This document shows, in pieces, positions 9,156 through 17,306 of a stretch of 64,000 nucleotides of DNA. Position 1 is the first letter of the stretch. Each line of letters begins with the position of its first letter. The stretch covers positions 2,170,001 through 2,234,000 of the forward strand of contig NZ_JABVZR010000001.1 of assembly GCF_017163935.1 (NCBI RefSeq), in the 5' to 3' direction. Position numbers and translations under genes: made by a program. Below the pieces are notes generated by a model. It saw nothing but the letters and a program-made list of their open reading frames with translations, searched no databases and was not told the origin of the DNA. The DNA comes from Novosphingobium terrae (lineage in GTDB: Bacteria > Pseudomonadota > Alphaproteobacteria > Sphingomonadales > Sphingomonadaceae).

Positions 9156-9231
9156 ACACAGAATACATGACGCGCTTTCGCGATCATGGCCATCGGGGCC
9201 GACCACGCAGAACTGGAAGGCGGCCCGGCGG

Positions 9232-10437
9232 ATGAGCGGCAACCGGCAGATCCCCTGGGCAGGCATGTTGCTGGCCCTGCTGACAAACATATGCCTGGTC
9301 TGGGCCAGCGTCTCGCTGCTGATCGTGGCGGTGGTGGCCGGGGTGTGGTTCTTCTCGCTCTGGGCCGACCGGTTGCGCAGCGAGGAGGAGGAGCCTGCCC
9401 GCCAGCCCATCTCCGAAAGGCCGGATCTGGATGCCATCGCCCGCAACGCCATGGAAGCCACCGTCGAATCGGTGAGCGTGCCCATGATCCTGACGGACGA
9501 GACACGGATCCGCGCCGCCAATGCCGCCGCACGCGCCGTGCTGGGCAAGCATCTGGTGGGGCAGGACACGCGCATCGCCCTGCGCCACCCCGACGCGATC
9601 CGCCTGCTCGACCAGCCCGACGGCTCGACGGTGACCGTGCCCGCCCTGACCGTGACCGACAGCGTATGGCACCTCACCCGCCACGGCATCGATGCGCGCT
9701 ACCGCGTGATCGAAATGCGCGACCGCACCGCCGAGGCCGACATCAGCCGCGCCCATACCGATTTCGTGGCCAATGCCAGCCATGAGCTGCGCACGCCGCT
9801 GTCCTCGATCATCGGCTATGTCGAAACGCTGAGCGATGCGGGCGACAAGGTCGATGGCGCCCTAACCCAGCGCTTCCTCGGCACCGTGCTGCGCGAGGCG
9901 CGGCGTATGCAGACCCTGCTGGCCGATCTGATGTCGCTTTCGCAGCTGGAAGCCGAAAAGCACGATCTGCCCGAAACGCGGATCGAACTGCCGCAACTGG
10001 CCCAGCGCGTGGTGCGCGAATTCGCTCCAGCGCCGGGCGGCGCAATCCGCGTGGAATTCGACAAGGGCGAGGATGCCCCCGTCGTGCGCGGCGACGCCAA
10101 GCAGCTGGAACAATTGCTGCGCAACTTCATCGATAACGCGCTGAAATATGGCGATGGCGAAACCCCGGTCCGCGTGGTGCTGAAAGCCGCGCCGCGCAAC
10201 ATGACCGAGCTGAGCGTCACCGACACCGGGGCCGGCATCGCCCCCGAACACCTCCCTCACCTCACCCGCCGCTTCTACCGCACCGATCCGGGCCGCAGCC
10301 GCGCAGCGGGGGGGACGGGCCTTGGGCTGGCCATCTGCAAACACATCGTCGAGCGCCATCGCGGGCGGCTCGATATCGCCAGCAAGCTGGGTGTGGGCAC
10401 CACCGTCAGCGTGAGGTTGCCGCTGGCCGCTGATTGA
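9232..10437 (+). CDS. phoR: Phosphate regulon sensor histidine kinase PhoR
   Basis: A 401-residue kinase. Two hydrophobic segments (about 8-45) anchor it to the membrane, a degenerate PAS-like linker follows (about 70-165), then HisKA with the phosphoacceptor H184 in NASHELRTPLSSI, and HATPase_c with N-box NFIDNALKY, the DTGAGIAPEHL box and the GTGLGLAICKHIVERHRG lid. The lack of a large periplasmic domain is typical of PhoR. It is followed by phoU and phoB, which confirms the role: autophosphorylation and PhoB phosphorylation under phosphate limitation. The upstream Pho box suggests positive feedback. Confidence 0.92.
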   Translation: MSGNRQIPWAGMLLALLTNICLVWASVSLLIVAVVAGVWFFSLWADRLRSEEEEPARQPISERPDLDAIARNAMEATVESVSVPMILTDETRIRAANAAARAVLGKHLVGQDTRIALRHPDAIRLLDQPDGSTVTVPALTVTDSVWHLTRHGIDARYRVIEMRDRTAEADISRAHTDFVANASHELRTPLSSIIGYVETLSDAGDKVDGALTQRFLGTVLREARRMQTLLADLMSLSQLEAEKHDLPETRIELPQLAQRVVREFAPAPGGAIRVEFDKGEDAPVVRGDAKQLEQLLRNFIDNALKYGDGETPVRVVLKAAPRNMTELSVTDTGAGIAPEHLPHLTRRFYRTDPGRSRAAGGTGLGLAICKHIVERHRGRLDIASKLGVGTTVSVRLPLAAD

Positions 10438-10463
10438 CGCTTTTCAACGTGAAAAGTTACAGA

Positions 10464-10481
10464 TCGTCACATTACTGTCAC
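10464..10481 (+). promoter_or_regulatory. Pho box upstream of phoU-phoB
   Basis: TCGTCAC-ATTA-CTGTCAC has the 7+4+7 layout of a PhoB operator, with 5/7 and 6/7 matches to CTGTCAT. It lies 140 bp before phoU and in the gap after phoR. It predicts a PhoB-activated promoter for phoU-phoB. Confidence 0.68.
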
Positions 10482-10510
10482 CATATTTCGGCAGGGATGC
10501 AGCCGTAAAC

Positions 10511-10540
10511 AAGGGCTCGCGCGCCCTTTATTGCTTTTTT
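10511..10540 (+). terminator. Intrinsic terminator-like hairpin between phoR and phoU
   Basis: The arms AAGGGC and GCCCTT (10511-10516 and 10523-10528) form a short stem followed by TATTGCTTTTTT. It can end phoR transcripts. It also lies just downstream of the Pho box, so it may fall in the leader of phoU mRNA. Confidence 0.5.
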
Positions 10541-10620
10541 ATGACAGAGATTCGGCGGGTGATTATCTCGGGAATTGATGACAGATAGGGCCGGGATTCC
10601 GGTCGGTGTGAGGTTGCACG

Positions 10621-11301
10621 GTGGTTGAGCATACGGTCAAGGCGTTCGATGAAGACATTACCCGCCTGCGCGGTCTGATCGCGGAAATGGGCGGTCTGGC
10701 CGAAGTGGCCATCAGCGAGGCCATGGCCTCTTTGGTCAAGGGCTCCACCACCCTGGCCGACGCCGTGATCGCGCGTGACAAGAAGATCGATGCGCTCGAA
10801 GCCCAGGTCGACAAGCTGGCCGTGCGGGTCATCGCCCTGCGCGCGCCCATGGCCGACGATCTGCGCGAGGTAATCGCGGCGCTCAAGATCGCGGGCATTC
10901 TGGAACGCATCGGCGACTATGCCAAGAACATCGCCCGTCGCACCGGGCGCATCACCGATCGCGACCGTTTCGGCCCCTTCCCGCTGATCCCCGCCATGGC
11001 CGAGATCGCCGCCGAAATGGTCCATGATGTGCTCAGCGCCTATGCCGCGCGCGACCCCAATCTGGCCATGGAGATCGTCGAGCGCGATGCCAAGGTCGAC
11101 GCTTTTTACGACAGCATTTTCCGCAATCTGGTCAGCCATATGGTTGAAAAGCCCGAAAGCGTGGGCACGGCGGCGCATCTGCTGTTCGTGGCCCGCAATC
11201 TGGAACGCATCGGCGACCACGCCACCAATCTTGCCGAACAGGTCTATTTTGCCGCCACCGCCGACTATCTGGGCGAGCGTGGCGACCGGCCTGAAAACTG
11301 A
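10621..11301 (+). CDS. phoU: Phosphate signalling protein PhoU
   Basis: A 226-residue all-helical protein made of two PhoU repeats; the E/DXXXD metal-binding pattern is seen around LERIGDYAKNIARR (repeat 1) and LERIGDHATNLAEQ (repeat 2). PhoU bridges the Pst transporter and PhoR and keeps PhoB inactive when phosphate is plentiful. It starts with GTG, supported by alignment of HTVKAFDEDI with the family N terminus. phoB follows after 24 bp. Unusually, no pstSCAB genes lie between phoR and phoU, so the transporter must be elsewhere or replaced. Confidence 0.94.
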   Translation: MVEHTVKAFDEDITRLRGLIAEMGGLAEVAISEAMASLVKGSTTLADAVIARDKKIDALEAQVDKLAVRVIALRAPMADDLREVIAALKIAGILERIGDYAKNIARRTGRITDRDRFGPFPLIPAMAEIAAEMVHDVLSAYAARDPNLAMEIVERDAKVDAFYDSIFRNLVSHMVEKPESVGTAAHLLFVARNLERIGDHATNLAEQVYFAATADYLGERGDRPEN

Positions 11302-11325
11302 TTTTTACAGGGAGGACACCACCTA

Positions 11326-12015
11326 ATGAATCCGCCCCGTCTGCTGCTGGTCGAGGATGATCCAGCCCTTGCCGAACTGCTCGAATTCCGCTTCCGCGCG
11401 GAAGGCTATGGCGTCTCGGTCACCCCCGATGGCGACGAAGCGCTGCTGCTGGCCGCCGAGGAAATTCCCGACCTCGTCATCCTCGACTGGATGATCGAGG
11501 GCACCAGCGGGATCGAGGTCTGCCGCCGCCTGCGCCGCGACAAGGCCACCGCCCATGTGCCGATCATCATGCTGACCGCGCGCGGCGCGGAAGACGACAT
11601 GATCCGCGGGTTGGAAACCGGTGCCGATGATTACCTCACCAAGCCCTTCTCGCCGCGCGAGCTGATCGCCCGCGTCGCCGCGATCATGCGCCGCATCCGC
11701 CCTGCTTTGGCGGGCGAGCTGGTTACGGTGGGCGATCTGACGCTGGACGCCACGGCCCACAGGGTCACGCGTCGCAGCCAGATCATCTCGCTGGGGCCGA
11801 CGGAGTTCCGCCTGCTCAAGTTCTTCATGGAGCATCCGGGCCGCGTCTTCTCGCGCGGGCAGCTGCTCGATGCGGTCTGGGGCACGGACAGCGACATCGA
11901 ACTGCGCACGGTGGACGTCCATATCCGCCGTTTGCGCAAGGGCATCGAGCAGGAAGGCGCGCCCGATCCGGTGCGCACGGTCCGCTCGGCGGGTTACGCG
12001 CTGGAAGCGGTGTGA
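11326..12015 (+). CDS. phoB: Phosphate regulon response regulator PhoB
   Basis: A 229-residue OmpR-type regulator. The receiver domain (about 1-120) has acidic pocket EDD, phosphoacceptor D54 in VILDWMIEG, and K near 105 in LTKPFSPREL. The winged-helix domain (about 130-229) has the GPTEFRLLKFFMEHPGRVFS and RTVDVHIRRLRKG motifs seen in PhoB. A GGGAGGA ribosome-binding site precedes the ATG. It activates Pho-box promoters, and two such sites are seen in this cluster. A strong bidirectional terminator follows. Confidence 0.94.
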   Translation: MNPPRLLLVEDDPALAELLEFRFRAEGYGVSVTPDGDEALLLAAEEIPDLVILDWMIEGTSGIEVCRRLRRDKATAHVPIIMLTARGAEDDMIRGLETGADDYLTKPFSPRELIARVAAIMRRIRPALAGELVTVGDLTLDATAHRVTRRSQIISLGPTEFRLLKFFMEHPGRVFSRGQLLDAVWGTDSDIELRTVDVHIRRLRKGIEQEGAPDPVRTVRSAGYALEAV

Positions 12016-12038
12016 TCCGACACACAGCGTAAAAACGA

Positions 12039-12066
12039 AAAGGCCGGGGCGAACACCCCGGCCTTT
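12039..12066. terminator. Bidirectional terminator between phoB and permease
   Basis: A perfect 11-bp stem, AAAGGCCGGGG/CCCCGGCCTTT with a 6-nt loop. T-rich flanks on both sides (CTTTTGG on the + strand, CGTTTTT on the - strand) suit the two convergent genes. Confidence 0.85.
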
Positions 12067-12101
12067 CTTTTGGCTCAAATTCCGGAAATCCGATCCGAAG
12101 A

Positions 12102-13604
12102 TCAGGCTTCCTCACCCGGCTCCGTGCCGAGGCCGACATGGCTGTGCTTGCGGCTGTAGGCGAAATAGATCAGCAGACCGAAAGCGGCCCAGCTGAAGAA
12201 CAGCAGCAGCGTGTAGAACGACAGGCTGAAGAACAGATAGACGCAGCCGATCAGCGAGATGGCCGAGACCACATTCACCGCAGGCGTGCGGAACGGACGC
12301 GGACGGTCAGGATCGGTACGACGCAGCACCGGCACGGCGATCGTCACCATGGCGAAGGCGAACAGCGTGCCGGAGTTCGACACGTCGGCCAGCAGGCCCA
12401 CCGGGAAGAAGGCCGCGAACACCGTCACGAAGATGCCGGTGGCGATGGTCACCACATGCGGCGTCTTGAACTTGGGGTGGACGTTGCTCAGCTTGGCGGG
12501 CAGCAGGCCGTCGCGGCTCATCACGAAGGCGATGCGCGTCTGGCCGTAGATCATCATCAGAATCACCGAGGGCAGCGCCATGATGGCGGCCAGGCCCACG
12601 AAGTTGCCGATCTTGGCATAGCCGATCTGGCGCAGGGTCCAGGCCAGCGCCTCCTTCGAGCAGACCACGGCCTGGCCGTTGATCTTGCCGCAGGCGTCGG
12701 TCAGCTGGGTCGAGCCGGTCGGCAGGGCATGGCCCAGCGCGTCGAGCATGGGCTGGGCGCCCACGCTACCGATCACACCGGCAGCCACCAGAATGTAGAA
12801 CAGGGTGCAGATGGCAAGGCTGCCGATCAGGCCGATCGGCATGTTGCGCTGCGGGTTCACCGTCTCTTCAGCAGCCGTCGAAACAGCATCGAAACCGACA
12901 TAGGCGAAGAAGATCGAGGCCGCCGCCGCCGACACGCCACCAAAACCGGTGGGCATGAAGGGAACGAAATGCTTGGCGTTCAGCACGGGCAGAGCCAGCA
13001 GGCAGAAGACCGTCAGCGCGGTGATCTTGATCACCACCAGAACGGCGTTGACCGTGGCGCTTTCCGTGGTGCCCAGCACCAGCAGGGCGGTGGTCGCCGT
13101 GGCGATCAGCATGGCGGGCAGATTGACAATGCCGCCAGCGGTTGGCCCGTTGGCCAGCGCATGCGGGATCACGACGTTGGGCAGAAAATCCGCATAATCA
13201 TGCAGATGGCCCAACATGCCGGTAAAATAGCCCGACCAGCCGACCGAGACCGCACCTGCGGCAATGGCATATTCCAGCACCAGCGCCCAGCCGACCATCC
13301 AAGCCACCAGTTCGCCCATCACGGCATAGGAATAGGTGTAGGCCGAGCCCGACACCGGCACCATGCTCGCCATTTCGGCATAGCACAGGGCAGCCACCGC
13401 GCAGACGAAGCCTGCAATGATAAAGCTGATCATCATGCCGGGGCCGGCCTTTTGCGCCGCCTCCGCCGTCAGGACGAAAATACCTGTACCGATGACCGCA
13501 CCAACACCCAGCATCGTCAACTGGAACGCTCCCAACGATCGGTGGAGCGATTTTTTCTCAGCCGTTGCCAGAATGGCATCCAACGGCTTGACGCGACCAA
13601 ACAT
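12102..13604 (-). CDS. APC-family amino acid permease
   Basis: A 500-residue inner-membrane transporter with about 12-13 membrane segments. The N-terminal LGAFQLTMLGVGAVIGTGIF carries the GIG substrate-binding turn of the APC superfamily, and the loop FFAYVGFDAVSTAAEETVNP matches the cationic-amino-acid-transporter/YfnA branch. It should import an amino acid by proton symport; the substrate cannot be read from sequence. The start ATG is preceded by GAGGGGAA. It is transcribed alone, convergent with phoB across a shared terminator and divergent from panB. Confidence 0.9.
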   Translation of the reverse strand: MFGRVKPLDAILATAEKKSLHRSLGAFQLTMLGVGAVIGTGIFVLTAEAAQKAGPGMMISFIIAGFVCAVAALCYAEMASMVPVSGSAYTYSYAVMGELVAWMVGWALVLEYAIAAGAVSVGWSGYFTGMLGHLHDYADFLPNVVIPHALANGPTAGGIVNLPAMLIATATTALLVLGTTESATVNAVLVVIKITALTVFCLLALPVLNAKHFVPFMPTGFGGVSAAAASIFFAYVGFDAVSTAAEETVNPQRNMPIGLIGSLAICTLFYILVAAGVIGSVGAQPMLDALGHALPTGSTQLTDACGKINGQAVVCSKEALAWTLRQIGYAKIGNFVGLAAIMALPSVILMMIYGQTRIAFVMSRDGLLPAKLSNVHPKFKTPHVVTIATGIFVTVFAAFFPVGLLADVSNSGTLFAFAMVTIAVPVLRRTDPDRPRPFRTPAVNVVSAISLIGCVYLFFSLSFYTLLLFFSWAAFGLLIYFAYSRKHSHVGLGTEPGEEA

Positions 13605-13789
13605 GCAATTCCCCTCGGGCGTAGCCTATTGGGCAAGAAAATTAACGCACCACGCAACATTCGCAAGGGGCATCTGTCCACTGCCCAGACAGAAAGCTGT
13701 GAATCCCGGGCTTTTGTGCCATTTTGGGTGCCGGGCCTTTGATGCTCCTTGGACTTTCCCCGGGTCTTCGGCTGGTCTATCAGGCTGAT

Positions 13790-14659
13790 ATGTCCACGAC
13801 CTTTCAGCTCGATACCGCCACCAGCCGGGCCAATCCCACGCCTGCGCCGGTCAAGCGCCTGACCATTCCGGCGATCCGTCGCCGTAAGAAAAATGGGGAA
13901 ACGCAGGAGCCTGTCGTCATGCTGACCGCCTATACGGCGCGGCAGGCCCAGCTTCTGGACGAACATTGCGACCTGCTGCTGGTGGGTGATTCGCTGGGTC
14001 AGGTGATCTATGGCCTGCCCTCCTCGGTGCCGGTCACGCTCGATATGATGATCGCCCATGGCGCCGCCGTGGTGCGCGGCAGCTGGCATGCCGCTGTGCT
14101 GGTCGATCTGCCCTTCGGCACCTATGAGGGTAGCCCGCAGCAGGCTTTCGAGACCTCGGCGCGCATTCTGAAGGAAACCGGCGCAGCGGGCGTGAAGCTG
14201 GAAGGCGGCGAAGCCATGGCCGAAACCGTGCGCTTCCTGACGCAGCGTGGCATTCCGGTGATGGGTCATGTCGGCCTGACGCCTCAGGCGGTAAACCAGC
14301 TGGGCGGCTATGGCGCGCGTGGCCGCGACGCCGCCGAGGCCGAGAAAATCATCAACGATGCCAAGGCCCTGGATGAAGCCGGGGCTTTCTCCATCGTGGT
14401 GGAAGGCGTGGTGGAACCCATCGCCATCGCCATGACCGAGGCTGTCAGCTGCCCGGTGATCGGCATCGGCGGTTCAGCGCGCTGTGACGGGCAGGTGCTG
14501 GTGGTTGACGATATGGTCGGCATGTTCGAGCGCGTGCCGCGTTTCGTGAAGCGCTATGCCGATGTCGCCAGCGTGATCTCGCAGGCCGCTGCCGATTATG
14601 CCGCCGAAGTGCGCAACCGCAGCTTCCCCGGGATCGAACAGACCTATCAACCCAAGTGA
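13790..14659 (+). CDS. panB: Ketopantoate hydroxymethyltransferase PanB
   Basis: A 289-residue TIM-barrel enzyme that transfers a hydroxymethyl group from 5,10-methylene-THF to 2-oxoisovalerate, the first step of pantothenate/CoA synthesis. Typical motifs are [32 protein letters not shown] (metal-binding Asp), [33 protein letters not shown] and [21 protein letters not shown] set the start at 13790 (MSTTFQ); an upstream start at 13724 adds residues with no family match. It overlaps the next gene by GTGA, so the two are coupled. The rest of the pan pathway is not in the window. Confidence 0.96.
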   Translation: MSTTFQLDTATSRANPTPAPVKRLTIPAIRRRKKNGETQEPVVMLTAYTARQAQLLDEHCDLLLVGDSLGQVIYGLPSSVPVTLDMMIAHGAAVVRGSWHAAVLVDLPFGTYEGSPQQAFETSARILKETGAAGVKLEGGEAMAETVRFLTQRGIPVMGHVGLTPQAVNQLGGYGARGRDAAEAEKIINDAKALDEAGAFSIVVEGVVEPIAIAMTEAVSCPVIGIGGSARCDGQVLVVDDMVGMFERVPRFVKRYADVASVISQAAADYAAEVRNRSFPGIEQTYQPK

Positions 14660-15720
14660 CGCGTGCCGTGCTGACCGTGCTGCGCCGCCATTTCAGCGGC
14701 GCCATCCTGTTCACCCTGCTCTGCCTGATCGGTGCGGCGGCCTATGGCTGGCACGAAAGCGGCAGCGTGGAAGGTACGCTGGCGGTGCTGTGGATCGTCG
14801 GCGTGCTGGCGGTGCTGGAGGTGTCGCTCTCTTTCGACAATGCCGTGGTCAATGCCTCGGTGCTGGGCGACATGGAGCCGGTGTGGCGCAAGCGCTTCCT
14901 TACCTGGGGCATGGTGATCGCGGTGTTCGGGGCGCGGGTCGCCTTTCCGCTGGCCATTGTCGGCATCGGCGCGGGGCTGGGTCCGGTGGAGGCGGTGCGC
15001 CTCTCGCTGGGCAATCCGGGCGAATATGAGCGCATCGTCAGCGCCGCGCATATCGGCATTGCGGGCTTTGGCGGGGCCTTTCTGGCGCTGGTCGGGCTGA
15101 ATTTCTTTCTGGATGCCGAGAAAGAGGTGCACTGGCTCGGCTGGATCGAGCGGCGGCTGAGCAACCTTGGCGGCGTGCATGCCGTGGGCGTTGCGCTGGT
15201 GCTTGGCGTACTGTTGCTGGTGGCACGACAGCTGCCCGAACATGACGGCTTCGTGCTGCTGAGCGCGGGCATTCTGGGCATCATCACCTTCGTGATGGTG
15301 GAGGCGTTGGGCCATTGGCTGGAGAGCCGGGCTGCGGCACGGGCTGTGGCGGGCGCGGCGGTGCGCGCAGGGCTGGGCAGCTTTCTCTACCTCAATGTGC
15401 TGGATACGTCGTTCAGCCTCGATGGCGTGATCGGGGCCTTTGCGCTGTCGAACAACATGGTGGTGATCGCGCTGGGCCTGTCGATCGGGGCGATCTTCGT
15501 GCGTTCGCTGACGGTGCTGTTGATCGAACGCGGTGCGCTCTCGGACTATCGCTATCTGGAGCATGGCGCTTTCTGGGCCATTGTCGCGCTGGGCGGGATC
15601 ATGCTCACCGGCACGCTGGTTGAGGTGCCCGATGTCTTGACCGGTCTTGTCGGCGCGGTGTTGATCGCGGCTTCTCTGGCGTGGTCCTTGCGCTATCGCC
15701 GGAAGTTCGGCGGCGAATAA
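14656..15720 (+). CDS. DUF475/TerC-superfamily integral membrane protein
   Basis: A 354-residue protein with about nine membrane segments. The signature acidic motif [19 protein letters not shown] and the later [20 protein letters not shown] repeat match DUF475, a TerC-like family linked by homology to metal ion (Mn2+) transport or tellurite resistance. It begins with GTG overlapping the panB stop (GTGA), so translation is coupled. No functional tie to pantothenate is known, and shared transcription may be incidental. A clear + strand terminator follows at 15858-15884. Confidence 0.88.
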   Translation: MTRAVLTVLRRHFSGAILFTLLCLIGAAAYGWHESGSVEGTLAVLWIVGVLAVLEVSLSFDNAVVNASVLGDMEPVWRKRFLTWGMVIAVFGARVAFPLAIVGIGAGLGPVEAVRLSLGNPGEYERIVSAAHIGIAGFGGAFLALVGLNFFLDAEKEVHWLGWIERRLSNLGGVHAVGVALVLGVLLLVARQLPEHDGFVLLSAGILGIITFVMVEALGHWLESRAAARAVAGAAVRAGLGSFLYLNVLDTSFSLDGVIGAFALSNNMVVIALGLSIGAIFVRSLTVLLIERGALSDYRYLEHGAFWAIVALGGIMLTGTLVEVPDVLTGLVGAVLIAASLAWSLRYRRKFGGE

Positions 15721-15857
15721 ATCAGATCAATCATCTGAAAACAAACCACTGTGGTTATACGGCAACGCTTCATGTCAATTTTTTGACGATTGCAGAAAGC
15801 TTGTTGCGAAGCGGCCCGCAGTTTGGCAATCCGTCTCTCGGAAGATAATGGGAGGGG

Positions 15858-15888
15858 AAAGGGCGGCTCCCAGAGCCGCCCTTTTTCA
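15858..15888 (+). terminator. Intrinsic terminator after the DUF475 gene
   Basis: A perfect 11-bp GC-rich stem, AAAGGGCGGCT/AGCCGCCCTTT (15858-15868 and 15874-15884), with a 5-nt loop and a run of five T. It also backs onto the convergent prsR gene. Confidence 0.85.
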
Positions 15889-15923
15889 CGCCATATCGGT
15901 GAATTTTCAGGCCTATCAACGCT

Positions 15924-17306
15924 TTACCGCGCCGCGCCGCCCTCACCCTGCAAATCATACTGCTTGAGCAGATCGTAAAGCGTCGGGCGGCTGATCCCCA
16001 AGAGCCGTGCCGTGCTGGAAATATTGCCCTCGCTGCGCGCCAGAGCATGGCGGATCACATGACGGTCCGCATTCTCGCGCGCGGCCTTGAGATTAAGCGG
16101 CAACTCCGCCTCATCGCTGTGTGACGTTAGATCGAGGTCTTCCGCCGTCACCAGCTTGCCATCGGCCATGATCGCGGCGCGCTTCACGCGGTTTTCCAGC
16201 TCGCGCACATTGCCGGGCCAGGCCCAGCGGTCGATGGCGGTCAGGGCGTCGCCAGCAAAGCCCTTGGCGGGCAGGTTCAGCTCTGCAGCGAAGCGCTGCA
16301 GAAAGGCGCGGGCCAGCAGCACCGGATCGCCGGGCCGCTCCGCCAGCGAGGGGATCTTCACCACGATCTCGGCGAGGCGATACCACAGATCCTCGCGGAA
16401 GCGGCCATCGACGATCATCGCCTCAAGGTTCTGATGGGTGGCGCAGACGATGCGCGTATCGACTGCAATGGGCTTGCGCCCGCCGATGCGCTCGATCACG
16501 CGCTCCTGCAGGAAGCGCAGCAATTTGACCTGCAGCGGCAGCGGAATATCGCCCACCTCGTCCAGAAACAGCGTGCCGCCATGGGCCTGCTCGATCTTGC
16601 CCTCAGTGGTCTTGACCGCACCGGTGAAGGCGCCTTTTTCGTGGCCGAAGAGTTCGGATTCCAGCAGATTTTCCGGGATCGCCGCGCAGTTGATGGCAAC
16701 AAAGCCCCCTGCCCGCCGGTCGCTGGCCTCATGCAATCCACGCGCCAGCAGTTCCTTGCCGGTGCCACTGGCGCCCAGCAGCATCACCGAGACATTGGTG
16801 CCCGCCACCCGCTCGATGGTGCGGGCCACGCGCAGCATTTCGGGCGCGGCGGTGATCATGCCGCCCAGCACGCGATGATCCGAGCCGACACGCGCGGCCA
16901 GAGCGCGGTTCTCCGCCTCGATCCGCGCCAGCTTGAAGGCCCGGCGCACAATCAGGCCCAGCTCCTCGATGTCGACGGGCTTCTGGTAGAAATCATAGGC
17001 CCCGCGCGCGATGGCGGTCAGCGCGCTTTCCCGCGCGCCATGGCCGCTCGCCACGATCACCTTGGTCTGCGGGCGCATCGTCATGATGGCATCCAGCACC
17101 GCGAAACCCTCGCTGGTACCGTCCGGATCGGGCGGCAGGCCAAGGTCCAGCGTCACCACCTCGGGCTCGATGGCGCGCATTGCGGCAAGAGCCGAGGCCT
17201 TGTCACCCACCACGGTGACGTCAAAATCATCGTAAGCCCATTTGAGCTGGGCCTGAAGGCCGGCATCGTCCTCCACGATCAGCAGGCTGGGGCGCTCGCT
17301 CATCAT
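15924..17306 (-). CDS. prsR: PEP-CTERM/XrtA response regulator PrsR (sigma-54 activator)
   Basis: A 460-residue NtrC-type regulator. Receiver domain (1-120, phosphoacceptor D54 in VTLDLGLPPDPDG, the long loop typical of TIGR02915); AAA+ sigma-54 activator domain with Walker A GASGTGKE, the GAFTGA loop for sigma-54 contact and R-finger region; C-terminal Fis-type helix-turn-helix (TARLLGISRPTLYDLLKQY). It should drive sigma-54 promoters of exosortase/PEP-CTERM and exopolysaccharide genes. Its ATG overlaps the prsK stop (ATGA), which shows co-translation with its kinase. The exosortase itself is not in this window. Confidence 0.9.
   Translation of the reverse strand: MMSERPSLLIVEDDAGLQAQLKWAYDDFDVTVVGDKASALAAMRAIEPEVVTLDLGLPPDPDGTSEGFAVLDAIMTMRPQTKVIVASGHGARESALTAIARGAYDFYQKPVDIEELGLIVRRAFKLARIEAENRALAARVGSDHRVLGGMITAAPEMLRVARTIERVAGTNVSVMLLGASGTGKELLARGLHEASDRRAGGFVAINCAAIPENLLESELFGHEKGAFTGAVKTTEGKIEQAHGGTLFLDEVGDIPLPLQVKLLRFLQERVIERIGGRKPIAVDTRIVCATHQNLEAMIVDGRFREDLWYRLAEIVVKIPSLAERPGDPVLLARAFLQRFAAELNLPAKGFAGDALTAIDRWAWPGNVRELENRVKRAAIMADGKLVTAEDLDLTSHSDEAELPLNLKAARENADRHVIRHALARSEGNISSTARLLGISRPTLYDLLKQYDLQGEGGAAR

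Noticed and set aside
12138..13742. 534-codon plus-strand ORF opposite the amino acid permease
   Set aside because: It is antisense to a complete 12-segment permease and its composition (His/Gln/Arg/Gly-rich) is typical of shadow frames.
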